Shown here in pieces: positions 25,727 through 35,004 of a DNA stretch of 64,000 nucleotides. A program made the translations under genes and the position numbers. The notes under the pieces were generated by a model. That model was not told the DNA's origin. It did no database searches and was given only the letters and a program-made list of their open reading frames with translations. The DNA is taken from the NCBI RefSeq assembly GCF_000731675.1, contig NZ_JMIT01000004.1:372001-436000 (forward strand), given 5' to 3'. Each line of letters begins with the position of its first letter. The stretch's first letter is position 1. Origin of the DNA: Pseudomonas capeferrum. GTDB lineage: Bacteria; Pseudomonadota; Gammaproteobacteria; Pseudomonadales; Pseudomonadaceae.

Positions 25727-25903
25727 GGGCGGTTTCTCCTGGAAAAAACCGCCATGATAGCCGAGCGAGACGTGTCTCGAACGCTTCGGCGTGCGACAAA
25801 ACTATTCGTTCTAACCGCAGTCACTACCCCTGAACACAACGCATGAAGCGTTTTAGTGGCTTACACTGCGTTAACCTCACCATTTGTTACAAAGGAATCG
25901 AAC

Positions 25904-26323
25904 ATGGGCATGATCAGTGAGTTCAAGGCCTTCGCGGTCAAAGGCAACGTCGTCGACATGGCGGTCGGTATCATCATCGGCGCGGCCTTCGGCAAGATCG
26001 TCTCGTCCTTCGTGGGTGACGTAGTCATGCCACCACTGGGCCTGTTGATCGGTGGCGTGGACTTCAGCGACCTGGCCATTACCTTGAAGGCTGCAGAAGG
26101 CGACGTTCCGGCAGTAATGCTGGCCTACGGCAAGTTCATCCAGACCGTGATCGACTTCTTGATCGTTGCGTTCGCCATCTTCATGGGCGTGAAGGCGATC
26201 AACCGCCTGAAGCGCGAAGAGGCCGTGGCACCGAGCGCGCCACCCGTGCCAAGTGCCGAAGAGACGTTGCTGACCGAAATCCGCGACCTGCTCAAGACGC
26301 AGAACCAGAACCGCCTGCCTTGA
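25904..26323 (+). CDS. mscL: Large-conductance mechanosensitive channel
   Basis: 139 residues, normal for MscL. N-terminal amphipathic helix MGMISEFKAFAVKGNVVDMA, TM1 with VGIIIGAAFGKIVSSFVGDV, periplasmic loop, TM2 FLIVAFAIFMGVKAIN and a C-terminal helix. It forms a homopentamer in the inner membrane that opens under osmotic downshock. AAGGA precedes the ATG. It is transcribed away from radA and ends at the hairpin 26331-26349. Confidence 0.97.
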   Translation: MGMISEFKAFAVKGNVVDMAVGIIIGAAFGKIVSSFVGDVVMPPLGLLIGGVDFSDLAITLKAAEGDVPAVMLAYGKFIQTVIDFLIVAFAIFMGVKAINRLKREEAVAPSAPPVPSAEETLLTEIRDLLKTQNQNRLP

Positions 26324-26330
26324 AGGTGCC

Positions 26331-26349
26331 GGGGCCGCGTTGCGGCCCC
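26331..26349. terminator. GC hairpin between mscL and fpr
   Basis: GGGGCCGC and GCGGCCCC pair perfectly over a 3-base loop, in the 30-base gap between the convergent mscL and fpr genes. No T tract; probably a bidirectional stop, one of several such hairpins in the window. Confidence 0.55.
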
Positions 26350-26353
26350 CGTG

Positions 26354-27130
26354 TCACCAGTAGTTTTCTACCGCCACCTGCCCTGGCCGCTTGCTCAGGC
26401 TCAACTGCAGATCACGCGCCTTGAGCACCTTGCGCGTTTCATCGATCATCTCCGGGTTGCCGCAGAGCATCACGCGTGAATGCTCGGGCGACAGCGCAAG
26501 CCCCGCCGCCTTCTCCAGCTCACCGTTCTCGATCAACGTGGTAATGCGTGCATTCAACGCGCCCGGATGCTGCTCACGGGTCACTATCGGGATGAACTGC
26601 AATTTGCCGGCGTGCTCTGCCAGGTAGTCGCGCTGCTCCAACTCGGCGATTTCCTTCACGTAGGCCAGCTCCTTCGCTTCGCGCACCGAGTACACCAGCT
26701 TGATGCTGTCGAAACGCTCCCAGGCCTCGAAGTCCTGGAGGATGGACATGAACGGTGCAATGCCGGTGCCGGTGGCCAGCAACCACAGGTCGCGGCCGCC
26801 AATGAAGCGATCAAGTGTCAAAAAGCCAAAGGCCTGCCGATCGATCAGCAGGCTGTCACCCTCGCCCAGCCGGCTCAGCTCGCTGGTGAACTCCCCGCCG
26901 GGCACCACGATCGAGAAGAAGTCGAGGTACTCGTCATGGGGCGCGCTGACCATGGAATAGGCGCGCCACACCACACTGCCATCGGCCTTGGTCACCCCGA
27001 GACGAGCAAACTGGCCGGCCCGGAAGCGAAAGCCCGAATCGCGTGTTACCCGCAGGCTGAAGAGGTTCGGCGTCAGTGGCTGAACATCGAGCAGGGTCTG
27101 GCGGGTGAACTTTTCGGCGCTGGCAGTCAT
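26354..27130 (-). CDS. fpr: Ferredoxin-NADP+ reductase
   Basis: 258 residues. FAD-binding RAYSMVSAP (56-64), NADP-binding GTGIAPFMS (121-129), and the C-terminal end VAVENYW are the signatures of bacterial class-I FNR (Fpr). It moves electrons between NADPH and ferredoxin/flavodoxin for Fe-S repair and oxidative stress defence. The start MTASAEKFTRQ is used; longer reading adds 68 unrelated residues. It is divergent from a LuxR-solo gene rather than from finR, so it is the second fpr copy of P. putida. Confidence 0.9.
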   Translation of the reverse strand: MTASAEKFTRQTLLDVQPLTPNLFSLRVTRDSGFRFRAGQFARLGVTKADGSVVWRAYSMVSAPHDEYLDFFSIVVPGGEFTSELSRLGEGDSLLIDRQAFGFLTLDRFIGGRDLWLLATGTGIAPFMSILQDFEAWERFDSIKLVYSVREAKELAYVKEIAELEQRDYLAEHAGKLQFIPIVTREQHPGALNARITTLIENGELEKAAGLALSPEHSRVMLCGNPEMIDETRKVLKARDLQLSLSKRPGQVAVENYW

Positions 27131-27273
27131 ATCGGGCTCCAAGGTTGACGTGCGCACAGTGTCGCGCAAAGCGGCCTGGATAAAAACCACCCGTTTGTAA
27201 GGCCTCACCACCTCGATGCTGCCGATGTCGCAGACAAACATGATCGCTATAACAAAAAATTCCCAACGCTTTG

Positions 27274-27288
27274 GTAGGTTTTTCCTAC
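27274..27288. promoter_or_regulatory. Inverted repeat upstream of ppoR
   Basis: GTAGG, five T residues, CCTAC form a perfect 5-5-5 inverted repeat, about 60 bases before the ppoR start in the 217-base fpr/ppoR divergent gap. The position suits an operator. It does not have the length of a typical 20-bp lux box. Confidence 0.35.
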
Positions 27289-27347
27289 AATGATGCGGGT
27301 ATGCAAACGGATTGGATCCTGTTGCCCCATCCATAGGAGCGTTACGG

Positions 27348-28055
27348 ATGCCTCACTGGAAACCCGAGCATCTCCATCAATTTGTCAGCGAGCGGTGCCC
27401 GCGCAAGTTGTTCAACATCGCTGTGCATCTGGTGCAAGACTTGGGTATGGAACACTTGGGGCTGAACATTCGCATCCAGATTGCCACGCAGACACCCCGG
27501 CTTTACCTCTACAGCAATTACCCAAGCGAATGGATCGAGCGCTATCAGCGCGATGATTTCTACAAGCAAGACCCGGCCGCACGCTTGAGCCATGGCCAGA
27601 CCACACCTGTATTGTGGACCGACGAACTGTATTGCGAGGCCCCGCAATTTCGCGAGGCTGCCTGCCAGCACGGGCTGCGTCATGGTTGGACACAGTCGCT
27701 GCACGACCTGCAGCACAATGAAAGCCAAGTCAGCGTCGCCAGGCCAGCAGGCCAGATTGCAATCAACGAACTCTACGAAAAAGCCGCCAGCGTGCAGTGG
27801 CTGTGCCACACCCTGCACTCGGTACTGTGCGAGCACCACCTGGACGCGCTCTGCCCGCCTCAGCCGAAAATGAGCGAGCGGGAGCTGGAAGTGCTGAGGT
27901 GGTCAGCTGCAGGCAAGACCGCCGCCGACGTTGCCTCCATCCTGTCGCTGTCACAAAGTACGGTCAACTTCCATATCCGCAGCGTGATCACCAAAACCAA
28001 CGCCTCCAACAAGGCAGGCGCCATCGCCATAGCCGCCCTGCGTGGGTGGATCTGA
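27348..28055 (+). CDS. ppoR: LuxR-solo quorum-sensing regulator PpoR
   Basis: 235 residues: N-terminal acyl-homoserine-lactone binding domain and C-terminal LuxR HTH (SERELEVLRWSAAGKTAADV). Residues that contact AHLs are all kept: Trp62, Tyr66, Asp75, Pro76, Trp90 and Gly113, each at the family spacing. No luxI synthase is in the window, so it is an orphan. The location between fpr and rlmG matches PpoR (PP_4647) of P. putida KT2440 as I recall, reported to bind 3-oxo-C6-HSL. AGGAG lies 9 bases before the ATG at 27348. Confidence 0.88.
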   Translation: MPHWKPEHLHQFVSERCPRKLFNIAVHLVQDLGMEHLGLNIRIQIATQTPRLYLYSNYPSEWIERYQRDDFYKQDPAARLSHGQTTPVLWTDELYCEAPQFREAACQHGLRHGWTQSLHDLQHNESQVSVARPAGQIAINELYEKAASVQWLCHTLHSVLCEHHLDALCPPQPKMSERELEVLRWSAAGKTAADVASILSLSQSTVNFHIRSVITKTNASNKAGAIAIAALRGWI

Positions 28056-28151
28056 TAGCCACCCCTGCGACTACCGGCAAAGCCCTGTAGAATGGCGCGG
28101 CAAAGCCCGTGGCGATCCGCAACGGGCAGATTCGTACCCGAGCCAGACGCC

Positions 28152-29276
28152 ATGCCCTTGTTGACCACCCCCTACGCCGAACTCGACCTGATCCGCCAGC
28201 CGGACCAGGCCAACGAACCTCTGCAGGCATTCGACGCCGCTGACGAGTACCTGCTCGCGCACTTGCATGAGCAGGCGCCTGACGCCAGCTGCCGGGTATT
28301 GGTGCTCAATGACAGCTTCGGTGCCCTGGCCGCCAGCCTGGCCGGGCAGCTTGCAGTGACCAGCAGTGGCGATTCGCACCTGGCGCACCTGGCCTTGGAA
28401 AAAAACCTCGCGCGCAACGGCAAGCCGTTCGACAGCGTGCCGTTCGTACCGGCCAGCGAACCGTGGCAGGGTCCGTTCGACCGGGTGCTGGTACGCGTGC
28501 CCAAGACCCTGGCCTTGCTCGAGGAGCAACTCATTCGTCTGCAGGGCCACCTGGCGCCCGGCGCGCAGGTGATTGCCGGGGCGATGATCAAGCACCTGCC
28601 CCGTGCCGCCGGTGAGCTGATGGAAAAGTACATCGGCCCGGTTCAGGCCTCGCTGGCGCAAAAGAAGGCCCGACTGCTGACGGCCACCGTTGCCGACCGC
28701 CCGGCCGCGCGCTCGCCCTACCCTAGCCGCTATCAGCTCGAAACGCCGGCCCTTGAGCTGCTCAACCACGCCAACGTGTTCTGCCGCGATGGCCTGGATA
28801 TCGGCACCCGTGCCTTTCTCCCGCACCTGCCGCGCAACCTGGGCCAGGCCCGTGTTGCCGACCTTGGCTGCGGCAACGGCGTCCTGGCGATCGCCAGCGC
28901 ACTGGCCAACCCCGAGGCGCATTACACGCTGGTCGACGAGTCGTACATGGCGGTGCAATCGGCGCGGGAAAACTGGCAGGCGGCACTGGGCGAGCGCCCG
29001 GCATTGATGCTGGCGGCCGATGGTTTGGCGGGGGTGGAAAAGCAGTCGCTGGACGTGGTGCTGTGCAATCCGCCGTTCCACCAGCAACAGGTGGTGGGCG
29101 ACTTCCTCGCCTGGCGCATGTTCCAGCAGGCCCGGGAGGCACTGATGGTGGGCGGTGCGTTGTATATCGTCGGTAACCGTCACCTGGGTTACCACAGCAA
29201 GCTGGCGCGGCTGTTCCGAGGGGTGGAACAGGTGGCGGCGACGCCGAAGTTCGTGATTCTCAAGGCCCGCAAGTAA
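28152..29276 (+). CDS. rlmG: 23S rRNA (guanine-1835-N2) methyltransferase
   Basis: 374 residues: duplicated methyltransferase fold, an inactive N-terminal copy and an active C-terminal copy with SAM motif VADLGCGNGVLAI and catalytic NPPF (306-309). It makes m2G1835 in 23S rRNA. The ATG at 28152 gives the canonical MPLLTTPYAELDLIRQP. Downstream lies a hairpin and the convergent cio operon. Confidence 0.93.
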   Translation: MPLLTTPYAELDLIRQPDQANEPLQAFDAADEYLLAHLHEQAPDASCRVLVLNDSFGALAASLAGQLAVTSSGDSHLAHLALEKNLARNGKPFDSVPFVPASEPWQGPFDRVLVRVPKTLALLEEQLIRLQGHLAPGAQVIAGAMIKHLPRAAGELMEKYIGPVQASLAQKKARLLTATVADRPAARSPYPSRYQLETPALELLNHANVFCRDGLDIGTRAFLPHLPRNLGQARVADLGCGNGVLAIASALANPEAHYTLVDESYMAVQSARENWQAALGERPALMLAADGLAGVEKQSLDVVLCNPPFHQQQVVGDFLAWRMFQQAREALMVGGALYIVGNRHLGYHSKLARLFRGVEQVAATPKFVILKARK

Positions 29277-29280
29277 GTGG

Positions 29281-29303
29281 CTGGGGCCGCTTGGCGGCCC
29301 CAG
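29281..29303. terminator. GC hairpin between rlmG and the cio operon
   Basis: CTGGGGCCGC and GCGGCCCCAG form a 10-bp perfect stem over a 3-base loop, with CCCCTTT after it. It lies between convergent rlmG and the DUF2474 gene and probably stops both transcripts. Confidence 0.65.
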
Positions 29304-29308
29304 CCCCT

Positions 29309-29464
29309 TTAATGGGTAGTCAGGCCGGCTGCCCCCATGAACAGCCGCATTACCCAGGCCGCCACCCCCAGGGCCGCCACGCTCATCGCCCAGATCAGCA
29401 CCAGCCAACCCAGCCGCTGCCACAAGGGCTTTTTCTCTTCTACACCATGCTTGCCGGTCATCAT
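29309..29464 (-). CDS. DUF2474 small membrane protein of the cio operon
   Basis: 51 residues, one membrane helix (LGWLVLIWAMSVAALGVAAW) after a basic N-terminus (GKHGVEEKKPLWQRL). DUF2474 proteins follow cyanide-insensitive oxidase genes and are thought to act like CydX, stabilising the oxidase. Two ATG codons are adjacent; the first (29464) is 6-7 bases after AGGAGG and is preferred. It begins 9 bases after cioB. Confidence 0.85.
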   Translation of the reverse strand: MMTGKHGVEEKKPLWQRLGWLVLIWAMSVAALGVAAWVMRLFMGAAGLTTH

Positions 29465-29473
29465 GCGGCCCTC

Positions 29474-30481
29474 CTAGTGATAGCCGTCTTCGTGAGTCAC
29501 CTTGCCGCGGAACACGTAGTAGCTCCAGAAGGTATAGCCAAGGATGAACGGCAGGATGAACAACGTCCCCACCAGCATGAACCCTTGGCTCTGCGGCGGC
29601 GCCGCTGCGTCCCAGATCGAGATCGACGGCGGGATGATGTTCGGCCACACACTGATACCCAGGCCGCTATAGCCGAGGAACACCAGCACCAGGGTCAGCA
29701 GGAACGGCGTGTAGTTGGCATTGCGCGCGACTGCCTTGAGCAACCCGTAGAAGGTCACCAGCACCAGGATCGGCACCGGCATGAACCAGATCAGGTTGGG
29801 CATGCTGAACCAGCGATCGGCAATCTGCGGGTAGGCGAGCGGCGTCCACAGGCTGACGATGCCGATCACCACCAGCAGCACCAGCGCCAGCGGCCTTGCC
29901 AGGTCATGCATCTGCAGCTGCAGCGGCCCCTCGGTCTTCATGATCAGCCAGGTGCAGCCCAGCAGGGTGTAGGCGACGATCAGGCCCAGGCCGCTGAACA
30001 GGCTGAACGGGGTCAGCCAGTCGAGCGTGCCACCGGCATAGTGGCGGTCGACCACCTTGAAGCCCTCGATGAACGCGCCCAGGGCAACCCCCTGGAAGAA
30101 GGTGGCGATCAGCGAACCCCAGATGAACGCCTTGTCCCAGATGTGGCGCTTGTCGTCCTTGGCCTTGAAGCGGAACTCGAAGGCCACGCCACGGAAGATC
30201 AGCCCGATCAGCATGAGTATTAGCGGCAGGTACAAGGCTTCGAGCACCACCGAATAGGCCATCGGGAAGGCCCCGAACAGCCCGGCGCCGCCCAGCACCA
30301 GCCAGGTCTCGTTGCCGTCCCATACCGGGGCGACGGTGTTCATCATCACATCACGGTCACGCTCGCCCTTGACGAAGGGGAAGAGCATGCCGATGCCCAA
30401 GTCGAAACCATCCATCACCACGTACATCATGACGCCGAAGATGATGATCACGGCCCAGATCAGCGGAAGGTCGATACCCAT
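29474..30481 (-). CDS. cioB: Cyanide-insensitive terminal oxidase subunit II
   Basis: 335 residues, nine or so membrane helices, CydB family. MYVVMDGFDLGIGMLFPFVK near the N-terminus and WDGNETWLVLGG are the family signatures. With CioA it forms a bd-type quinol oxidase that resists cyanide. It starts 3 bases after cioA stops, so the two are translationally linked, and DUF2474 follows. Confidence 0.95.
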   Translation of the reverse strand: MGIDLPLIWAVIIIFGVMMYVVMDGFDLGIGMLFPFVKGERDRDVMMNTVAPVWDGNETWLVLGGAGLFGAFPMAYSVVLEALYLPLILMLIGLIFRGVAFEFRFKAKDDKRHIWDKAFIWGSLIATFFQGVALGAFIEGFKVVDRHYAGGTLDWLTPFSLFSGLGLIVAYTLLGCTWLIMKTEGPLQLQMHDLARPLALVLLVVIGIVSLWTPLAYPQIADRWFSMPNLIWFMPVPILVLVTFYGLLKAVARNANYTPFLLTLVLVFLGYSGLGISVWPNIIPPSISIWDAAAPPQSQGFMLVGTLFILPFILGYTFWSYYVFRGKVTHEDGYH

Positions 30482-30484
30482 GGC

Positions 30485-31921
30485 TCAGTTCCCCTTGCTC
30501 AGGCTGGCAGTGTCGGCCTCATGGCCATCATCGGCGGCGGACAACGGCCGCGCCGGCGTGCGTTTCTGGCCTGGGCCACCCGGGTTGGGTTCATCACCCT
30601 CGCCCGTCTGCGGCCCTTTGCGCACCAGGCGCATCATGTAGCCAAGGCCGGTGCCGAACAGCGCGAAGTACACCACCACGAACGCCACCAGGGTAAAGCC
30701 GAGCTGCGCATAACTGTGGTTGGACACCCCTTCGGAGGTGCGCATCAGGCCATACACCACCCACGGCTGGCGGCCGATTTCGGTGGTGAACCAACCCGCA
30801 AGGATGGCGACAAGGCCAGAGGGGCCCATCCACAAGGTCAGGTACAGGAACGGCCTGGAGCTGTAGAGCGTGCCGCGCTTGCGCAGCCACAGGCTCCACA
30901 GGCCAACGAAGATCATCAGCAAGCCCAGCCCGACCATGACCCGGAACGACCAGAACACGATGGTCGAGTTAGGCCGGTCCGCCGCCGGGAATTCCTTCAT
31001 CGCCGGCACTTGCTTGTCCAGGCTGTGAGTCAGGATCAGGCTGCCAAGCGCTGGGATCTCGACCTTGAAGCGCGTGGTCTCGGCTTTCATGTCGGGGATG
31101 CCGAACAGGATCAGCGGGGTCGGCTCGCCCGGCACGTTCTCCCAATGGCCTTCGATGGCCGCGATCTTCACGGGCTGGTGCTTGAGCGTGTTGAGGCCGT
31201 GGAAGTCACCGATCACCGCCTGGACCGGCGCGACGATCAGCGCCATCCACATGGCCATCGACAGCATCTTGCGCACGGCCGGGTTGTCACGCCCGCGCAG
31301 CAGGTGCCAGGCCGCCGATGCACCGACGAAGAAGGCGGTGGCGACGAACGCGGCGGTGGCCATGTGCATCAACCGGTAGGGGAACGAGGGGTTGAAGATC
31401 ACTGCCAGCCAGTCCACCGGCACGACCCGGCCATCGATGATTTCGTGGCCTTGCGGGGTCTGCATCCAGCTGTTGGACGCCAGAATCCAGAAGGTCGAGA
31501 CCAGCGTGCCAAGCGCCACCATGACCGTGGCGAAGAAGTGCAGGCCACGGCCCACACGGTTCCAGCCAAACAGCATGACACCCAGGAAGCCTGCCTCGAG
31601 GAAGAACGCCGTCAGCACCTCATAGGTCAGCAAGGGGCCGGTGACGGCGCCGGCAAAATCGGAGAAGCGGCTCCAGTTGGTGCCGAACTGATAGGCCATG
31701 ACCAGGCCAGAGACCACGCCCATGCCGAAGTTGACGGCGAAGATCTTCGACCAGAAGTGGTAAAGGTCACGGTAGACCTGGTGGTGGGTCCGCAGCCAAA
31801 GGCCTTCAAGGACCGCCAGATAGCTCGCCAGACCAATGGTGATGGCCGGGAACAGGATGTGAAAGGACACGGTAAACGCAAACTGGATTCGGGCGAGATC
31901 TAGGGCCTCTAAACCGAACAT
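30485..31921 (-). CDS. cioA: Cyanide-insensitive terminal oxidase subunit I
   Basis: 478 residues, CydA family. His21 in FTVSFHILFPA is the high-spin heme ligand; GMGVVSGLVMAYQFGTNW and the GRQPW loop are conserved. The Q loop is short, as in CIO-type oxidases, unlike the long loop of E. coli CydA. It oxidises ubiquinol and reduces oxygen at the inner membrane. An ANR box lies 157 bases upstream at 32078-32091, so oxygen control is likely. Confidence 0.95.
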   Translation of the reverse strand: MFGLEALDLARIQFAFTVSFHILFPAITIGLASYLAVLEGLWLRTHHQVYRDLYHFWSKIFAVNFGMGVVSGLVMAYQFGTNWSRFSDFAGAVTGPLLTYEVLTAFFLEAGFLGVMLFGWNRVGRGLHFFATVMVALGTLVSTFWILASNSWMQTPQGHEIIDGRVVPVDWLAVIFNPSFPYRLMHMATAAFVATAFFVGASAAWHLLRGRDNPAVRKMLSMAMWMALIVAPVQAVIGDFHGLNTLKHQPVKIAAIEGHWENVPGEPTPLILFGIPDMKAETTRFKVEIPALGSLILTHSLDKQVPAMKEFPAADRPNSTIVFWSFRVMVGLGLLMIFVGLWSLWLRKRGTLYSSRPFLYLTLWMGPSGLVAILAGWFTTEIGRQPWVVYGLMRTSEGVSNHSYAQLGFTLVAFVVVYFALFGTGLGYMMRLVRKGPQTGEGDEPNPGGPGQKRTPARPLSAADDGHEADTASLSKGN

Positions 31922-32275
31922 AGTGCTTCCTCTTCAGATAATCCGGCGTTCGGGCTCGTGGCCTTTGCGCCTACTGCCCCCACGGTATCGAGTGCGGCGA
32001 GTTTGAATTGTTCTGTGCAATCGCAGGGATTCCGGCCCAAGGGCCACATCGTTGCCGGTTCGTTGCAAATACAACGATTGATCCAGATCAACGACTGACT
32101 GCAAGCATAGTCCTGAATAGCCAGCCGGGCCGTGTGGTTGATTGCCGCGTGACCTGTTGCCCCACCCTCTTTCAGAACCTGTGAAAAAGTGCCGATCACG
32201 GCAAACAGTAACTGCTTGTTACAAACAGATGATAATCTGCCGGCCCCTCTACTGCGCCGAGGCCACAGGTTTCCG
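31922..32275. other. Divergent cioA / MFS promoter region
   Basis: 354 bases without a gene, between leftward cioA and a rightward MFS exporter. It holds one perfect ANR/FNR-type box (32078-32091). No other gene, terminator or repeat was recognised; the open frames here overlap the cioA start and lack ribosome sites. Confidence 0.6.
32078..32091. promoter_or_regulatory. ANR/FNR box upstream of cioAB
   Basis: TTGATCCAGATCAA is a perfect TTGAT-N4-ATCAA site. ANR (the Pseudomonas FNR) is known to repress cioAB at low oxygen in P. aeruginosa, and the site is 157 bases from the cioA start. It could also influence the divergent MFS gene, about 185 bases away. Confidence 0.82.
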
Positions 32276-33496
32276 ATGCCCGATTCCGCACCGCAGCTGT
32301 TGCGCCATCATCGCCCCTTCCTCGCCTTCTGGCTGGCCCGTGTGTTCACCGCCAGCGGCTTCCAGATGCTCACCGTGGCCATTGGCTGGCACCTCTACCA
32401 GCTCACCGGCAATGTGCTCGACCTGGGCCTGGTCGGCCTGGTCGAATTCGCCCCACGGGTGCTGTTCATGCTGCACACCGGGCATGTCGCCGACCGCTAT
32501 GACCGGCGCAAGGTCGCGGCCCTGTGCCAAAGCCTGCAGGGGCTGATTGCCCTGGCGCTGGTAGTGGGCAGCGCCACCGACAACGTCAGCCGCGAGCTGA
32601 TCTTCGCCCTGGCCTTCCTGCTGGGCGCCACGCGCTCGTTCGAGATGCCGGCCACCCAGGCCCTGCTGCCCAATGTGGTGCCGCCGGGGTTGTTCCCACG
32701 GGCGGTGGCGGCCTCGGCCTCGGCGACCCAGGCAGCCACCATCGTCGCCCCGGCGGTGGGCGGGTTGCTGTATGCCTTCGGCAGTATCTGGGTGTACGGC
32801 CCGACCGTGGCGCTGTACGCCATTGCCTGTGCACTGACATTGAGCCTGGACGCACGCCAGCAAGTGGCCCAGCGTGGCCGTGCCAGCCTGGAGTCGCTGC
32901 TGGCCGGCATCCGCTTCATCCGCAGCCGGCCAGACATCCTCGGCGCCATCTCGCTGGACCTGTTCGCCGTGCTGCTGGGCGGTGCCACCGCGTTGTTGCC
33001 GGTGTTCGCCAAGGACATCCTGCTGACCGGCCCCTGGGGCCTGGGCCTGCTGCGCTCGGCACCGGCGGTGGGGGCGTTGCTGATGTCGCTGTGGCTGGCG
33101 CGCTTCCCGTTCGAGCGCAAGGTAGGCCGCACCATGTTCACCGCCGTGGGCGTGTTTGGCGTGGCGACCATCGCATTTGGCCTGTCGACGTCGTTCTGGT
33201 TCTCGCTGGCGGTGCTGGTGGTACTCGGTGCGGCGGACATGATCAGCATGGTCATTCGCAGTTCGTTCGTGCAACTGGAGACGCCGGATGAGATGCGCGG
33301 GCGGGTGAGCGCTGTGAACGGGTTGTTCATCGGTGCCTCGAACCAGCTCGGTGAATTCGAATCGGGGGTCACCGCGCACTGGTTTGGCACAGTGCCGGCG
33401 GTAGTGCTGGGGGGCGTGGGCACGCTGGTGGTGACCGGGGTGTGGATAAAATTGTTCCCGACCCTGGCCAAGCGCGACCGCTTGCACAGCGGTTGA
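32276..33496 (+). CDS. MFS exporter, EntS-like
   Basis: 406 residues, about 12 membrane helices. The first helix FLAFWLARVFTASGFQMLTV, the loop HVADRYDRRKVAAL (MFS motif A) and the RSSFVQLETPDEMRGRVSA stretch match the EntS/MFS_3 branch, which exports siderophores or drugs. Substrate not known; no siderophore genes are nearby. The ATG at 32276 has only a weak purine-rich ribosome site. It is divergent from cioA. Confidence 0.82.
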   Translation: MPDSAPQLLRHHRPFLAFWLARVFTASGFQMLTVAIGWHLYQLTGNVLDLGLVGLVEFAPRVLFMLHTGHVADRYDRRKVAALCQSLQGLIALALVVGSATDNVSRELIFALAFLLGATRSFEMPATQALLPNVVPPGLFPRAVAASASATQAATIVAPAVGGLLYAFGSIWVYGPTVALYAIACALTLSLDARQQVAQRGRASLESLLAGIRFIRSRPDILGAISLDLFAVLLGGATALLPVFAKDILLTGPWGLGLLRSAPAVGALLMSLWLARFPFERKVGRTMFTAVGVFGVATIAFGLSTSFWFSLAVLVVLGAADMISMVIRSSFVQLETPDEMRGRVSAVNGLFIGASNQLGEFESGVTAHWFGTVPAVVLGGVGTLVVTGVWIKLFPTLAKRDRLHSG

Positions 33497-33708
33497 TGGC
33501 TCGGCGGTACTGGCCTCTTCACAGCTAAACCCACTGCCACGGGCGATGGAAAAGCCATTCCCCGAAGGCCATAGGCCCCTGCCGAGCATGCTGGTATGAT
33601 GCGCGGCTTTTTTCCGCCCCAGATAAAACCACGGCAACCGGTACGGTCTGTGCTTTGCTGATGGGGTCGATATATATCACGGCGCCGGGGGCGCCTTGGG
33701 GAGCGGGC

Positions 33709-35004
33709 ATGCTGGAAAGGCTGTTTCAACTAAAAGCACACGACACCAATGTGCGCACCGAGATTCTTGCGGGCGTCACCACCTTCCTGGCCATGGCCTA
33801 CATCCTGTTCGTCAACCCCAGCATCCTGGGCGAGACCGGCATGGACAAAGGTGCGATCTTCGTCGCCACCTGCCTGGCCGCGGCCATCGGTTCGGCGACC
33901 ATGGGCCTGATCGCCAACTACCCGATCGCGCTGGCGCCGGGCATGGGCCTGAACGCCTTCTTCACCTATACCGTGGTTCTGCACATGGGCCATACCTGGC
34001 AGGTTGCGCTGGGTGCGGTGTTCCTGTCGGCGGTGATGTTCTTCCTGTTGTCGATCTTCCGCATCCGCGAATGGATCGTGAACAGCATCCCGCTGCCGCT
34101 GCGCTCGGCCATTGCCGCAGGCATCGGTTTGTTCCTGGCACTGATTGCCCTGCATAACGCGGGCATCGTCGTCGATAACCCAGCCACCCTGGTGGGCATG
34201 GGCGACCTCAAGCAGCCCTCGGTGATCCTCGCCACGCTGGGCTTCTTCCTGATCGTCGGCCTTGAGTCGCTGAAGGTGCGCGGCGCGGTGCTGATCGGCA
34301 TCCTGGCCGTCACTGTCGCGTCGATAGCGATGGGCGTCACGCCGTTCGGCGGCATCGTGTCGATGCCCCCTTCGCTGGCACCGACCTTCCTGCAACTGGA
34401 CATCGCCGGTGCCCTCGATGTGGGCCTGATCAGCGTGATCTTCGCCTTCCTGTTCGTCGACCTGTTCGACAACTCCGGCACCCTGATCGCCGTGGCCAAG
34501 CGCGCCGGCCTGATGGGCAAGGACGGCCACATGCCGAAGATGGGCCGCGCCCTGATCGCCGACAGCACCGCGGCCATGGCCGGTTCGCTGCTGGGCACCT
34601 CGACCACCACCAGCTACATCGAATCGGCTGCCGGCGTGAGCGCGGGCGGGCGTACCGGCCTGACCGCCATCGTGGTGGCCGTGCTGTTCCTGCTGGCGCT
34701 GTTCTTCGCACCGCTGGCCGGTAGCGTACCGGCCTTCGCCACGGCACCGGCGCTGCTGTTCGTCGCCGTACTGATGGCTTCGGGCCTGGCGGAAATAAAC
34801 TGGGACGACGTCACCGAAGCCGCGCCCGTGGTGGTGACGGCCCTGGCCATGCCACTGACCTACTCGATCGCCAACGGCATCGCCTTCGGCTTCATTTCCT
34901 GGACTGCCATCAAGCTGATTTCCGGCCGCCACCGCGACCTGAACCCGGCCCTGGTGATCCTTTCCATCCTGTTCGTCATCAAGCTGGGCTGGTTCAACGC
35001 ATGA
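33709..35004 (+). CDS. NCS2-family adenine/hypoxanthine/guanine permease
   Basis: 431 residues, the AzgA-type branch of NCS2. The N-terminus MLERLFQLKAHDTNVRTEIL and AGVTTFLAMAYILFVNPSIL, then GMGLNAFFTYTVV and LFDNSGTLIAVAKRAGL, are typical of purine permeases AdeP/GhxP. Substrate choice between adenine and guanine/hypoxanthine cannot be decided by eye. Its stop overlaps the trmA start (ATGA), so both are on one message. Confidence 0.9.
   Translation: MLERLFQLKAHDTNVRTEILAGVTTFLAMAYILFVNPSILGETGMDKGAIFVATCLAAAIGSATMGLIANYPIALAPGMGLNAFFTYTVVLHMGHTWQVALGAVFLSAVMFFLLSIFRIREWIVNSIPLPLRSAIAAGIGLFLALIALHNAGIVVDNPATLVGMGDLKQPSVILATLGFFLIVGLESLKVRGAVLIGILAVTVASIAMGVTPFGGIVSMPPSLAPTFLQLDIAGALDVGLISVIFAFLFVDLFDNSGTLIAVAKRAGLMGKDGHMPKMGRALIADSTAAMAGSLLGTSTTTSYIESAAGVSAGGRTGLTAIVVAVLFLLALFFAPLAGSVPAFATAPALLFVAVLMASGLAEINWDDVTEAAPVVVTALAMPLTYSIANGIAFGFISWTAIKLISGRHRDLNPALVILSILFVIKLGWFNA

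Noticed and set aside
28071..29648. Leftward open frame of 525 codons opposite rlmG
   Set aside because: Shadow of rlmG and cioB on the other frames; composition is not protein-like.
31909..32199. 96-codon leftward frame upstream of cioA
   Set aside because: No ribosome site, overlaps the cioA start out of frame and covers the ANR box; no recognisable domain.
33515..33580. REP element after the MFS gene
   Set aside because: Only a decayed half-unit resembling REP sequence (GGCCTCTTCACAGCTAAACC) is seen; the partner arm is missing, so it is not listed.
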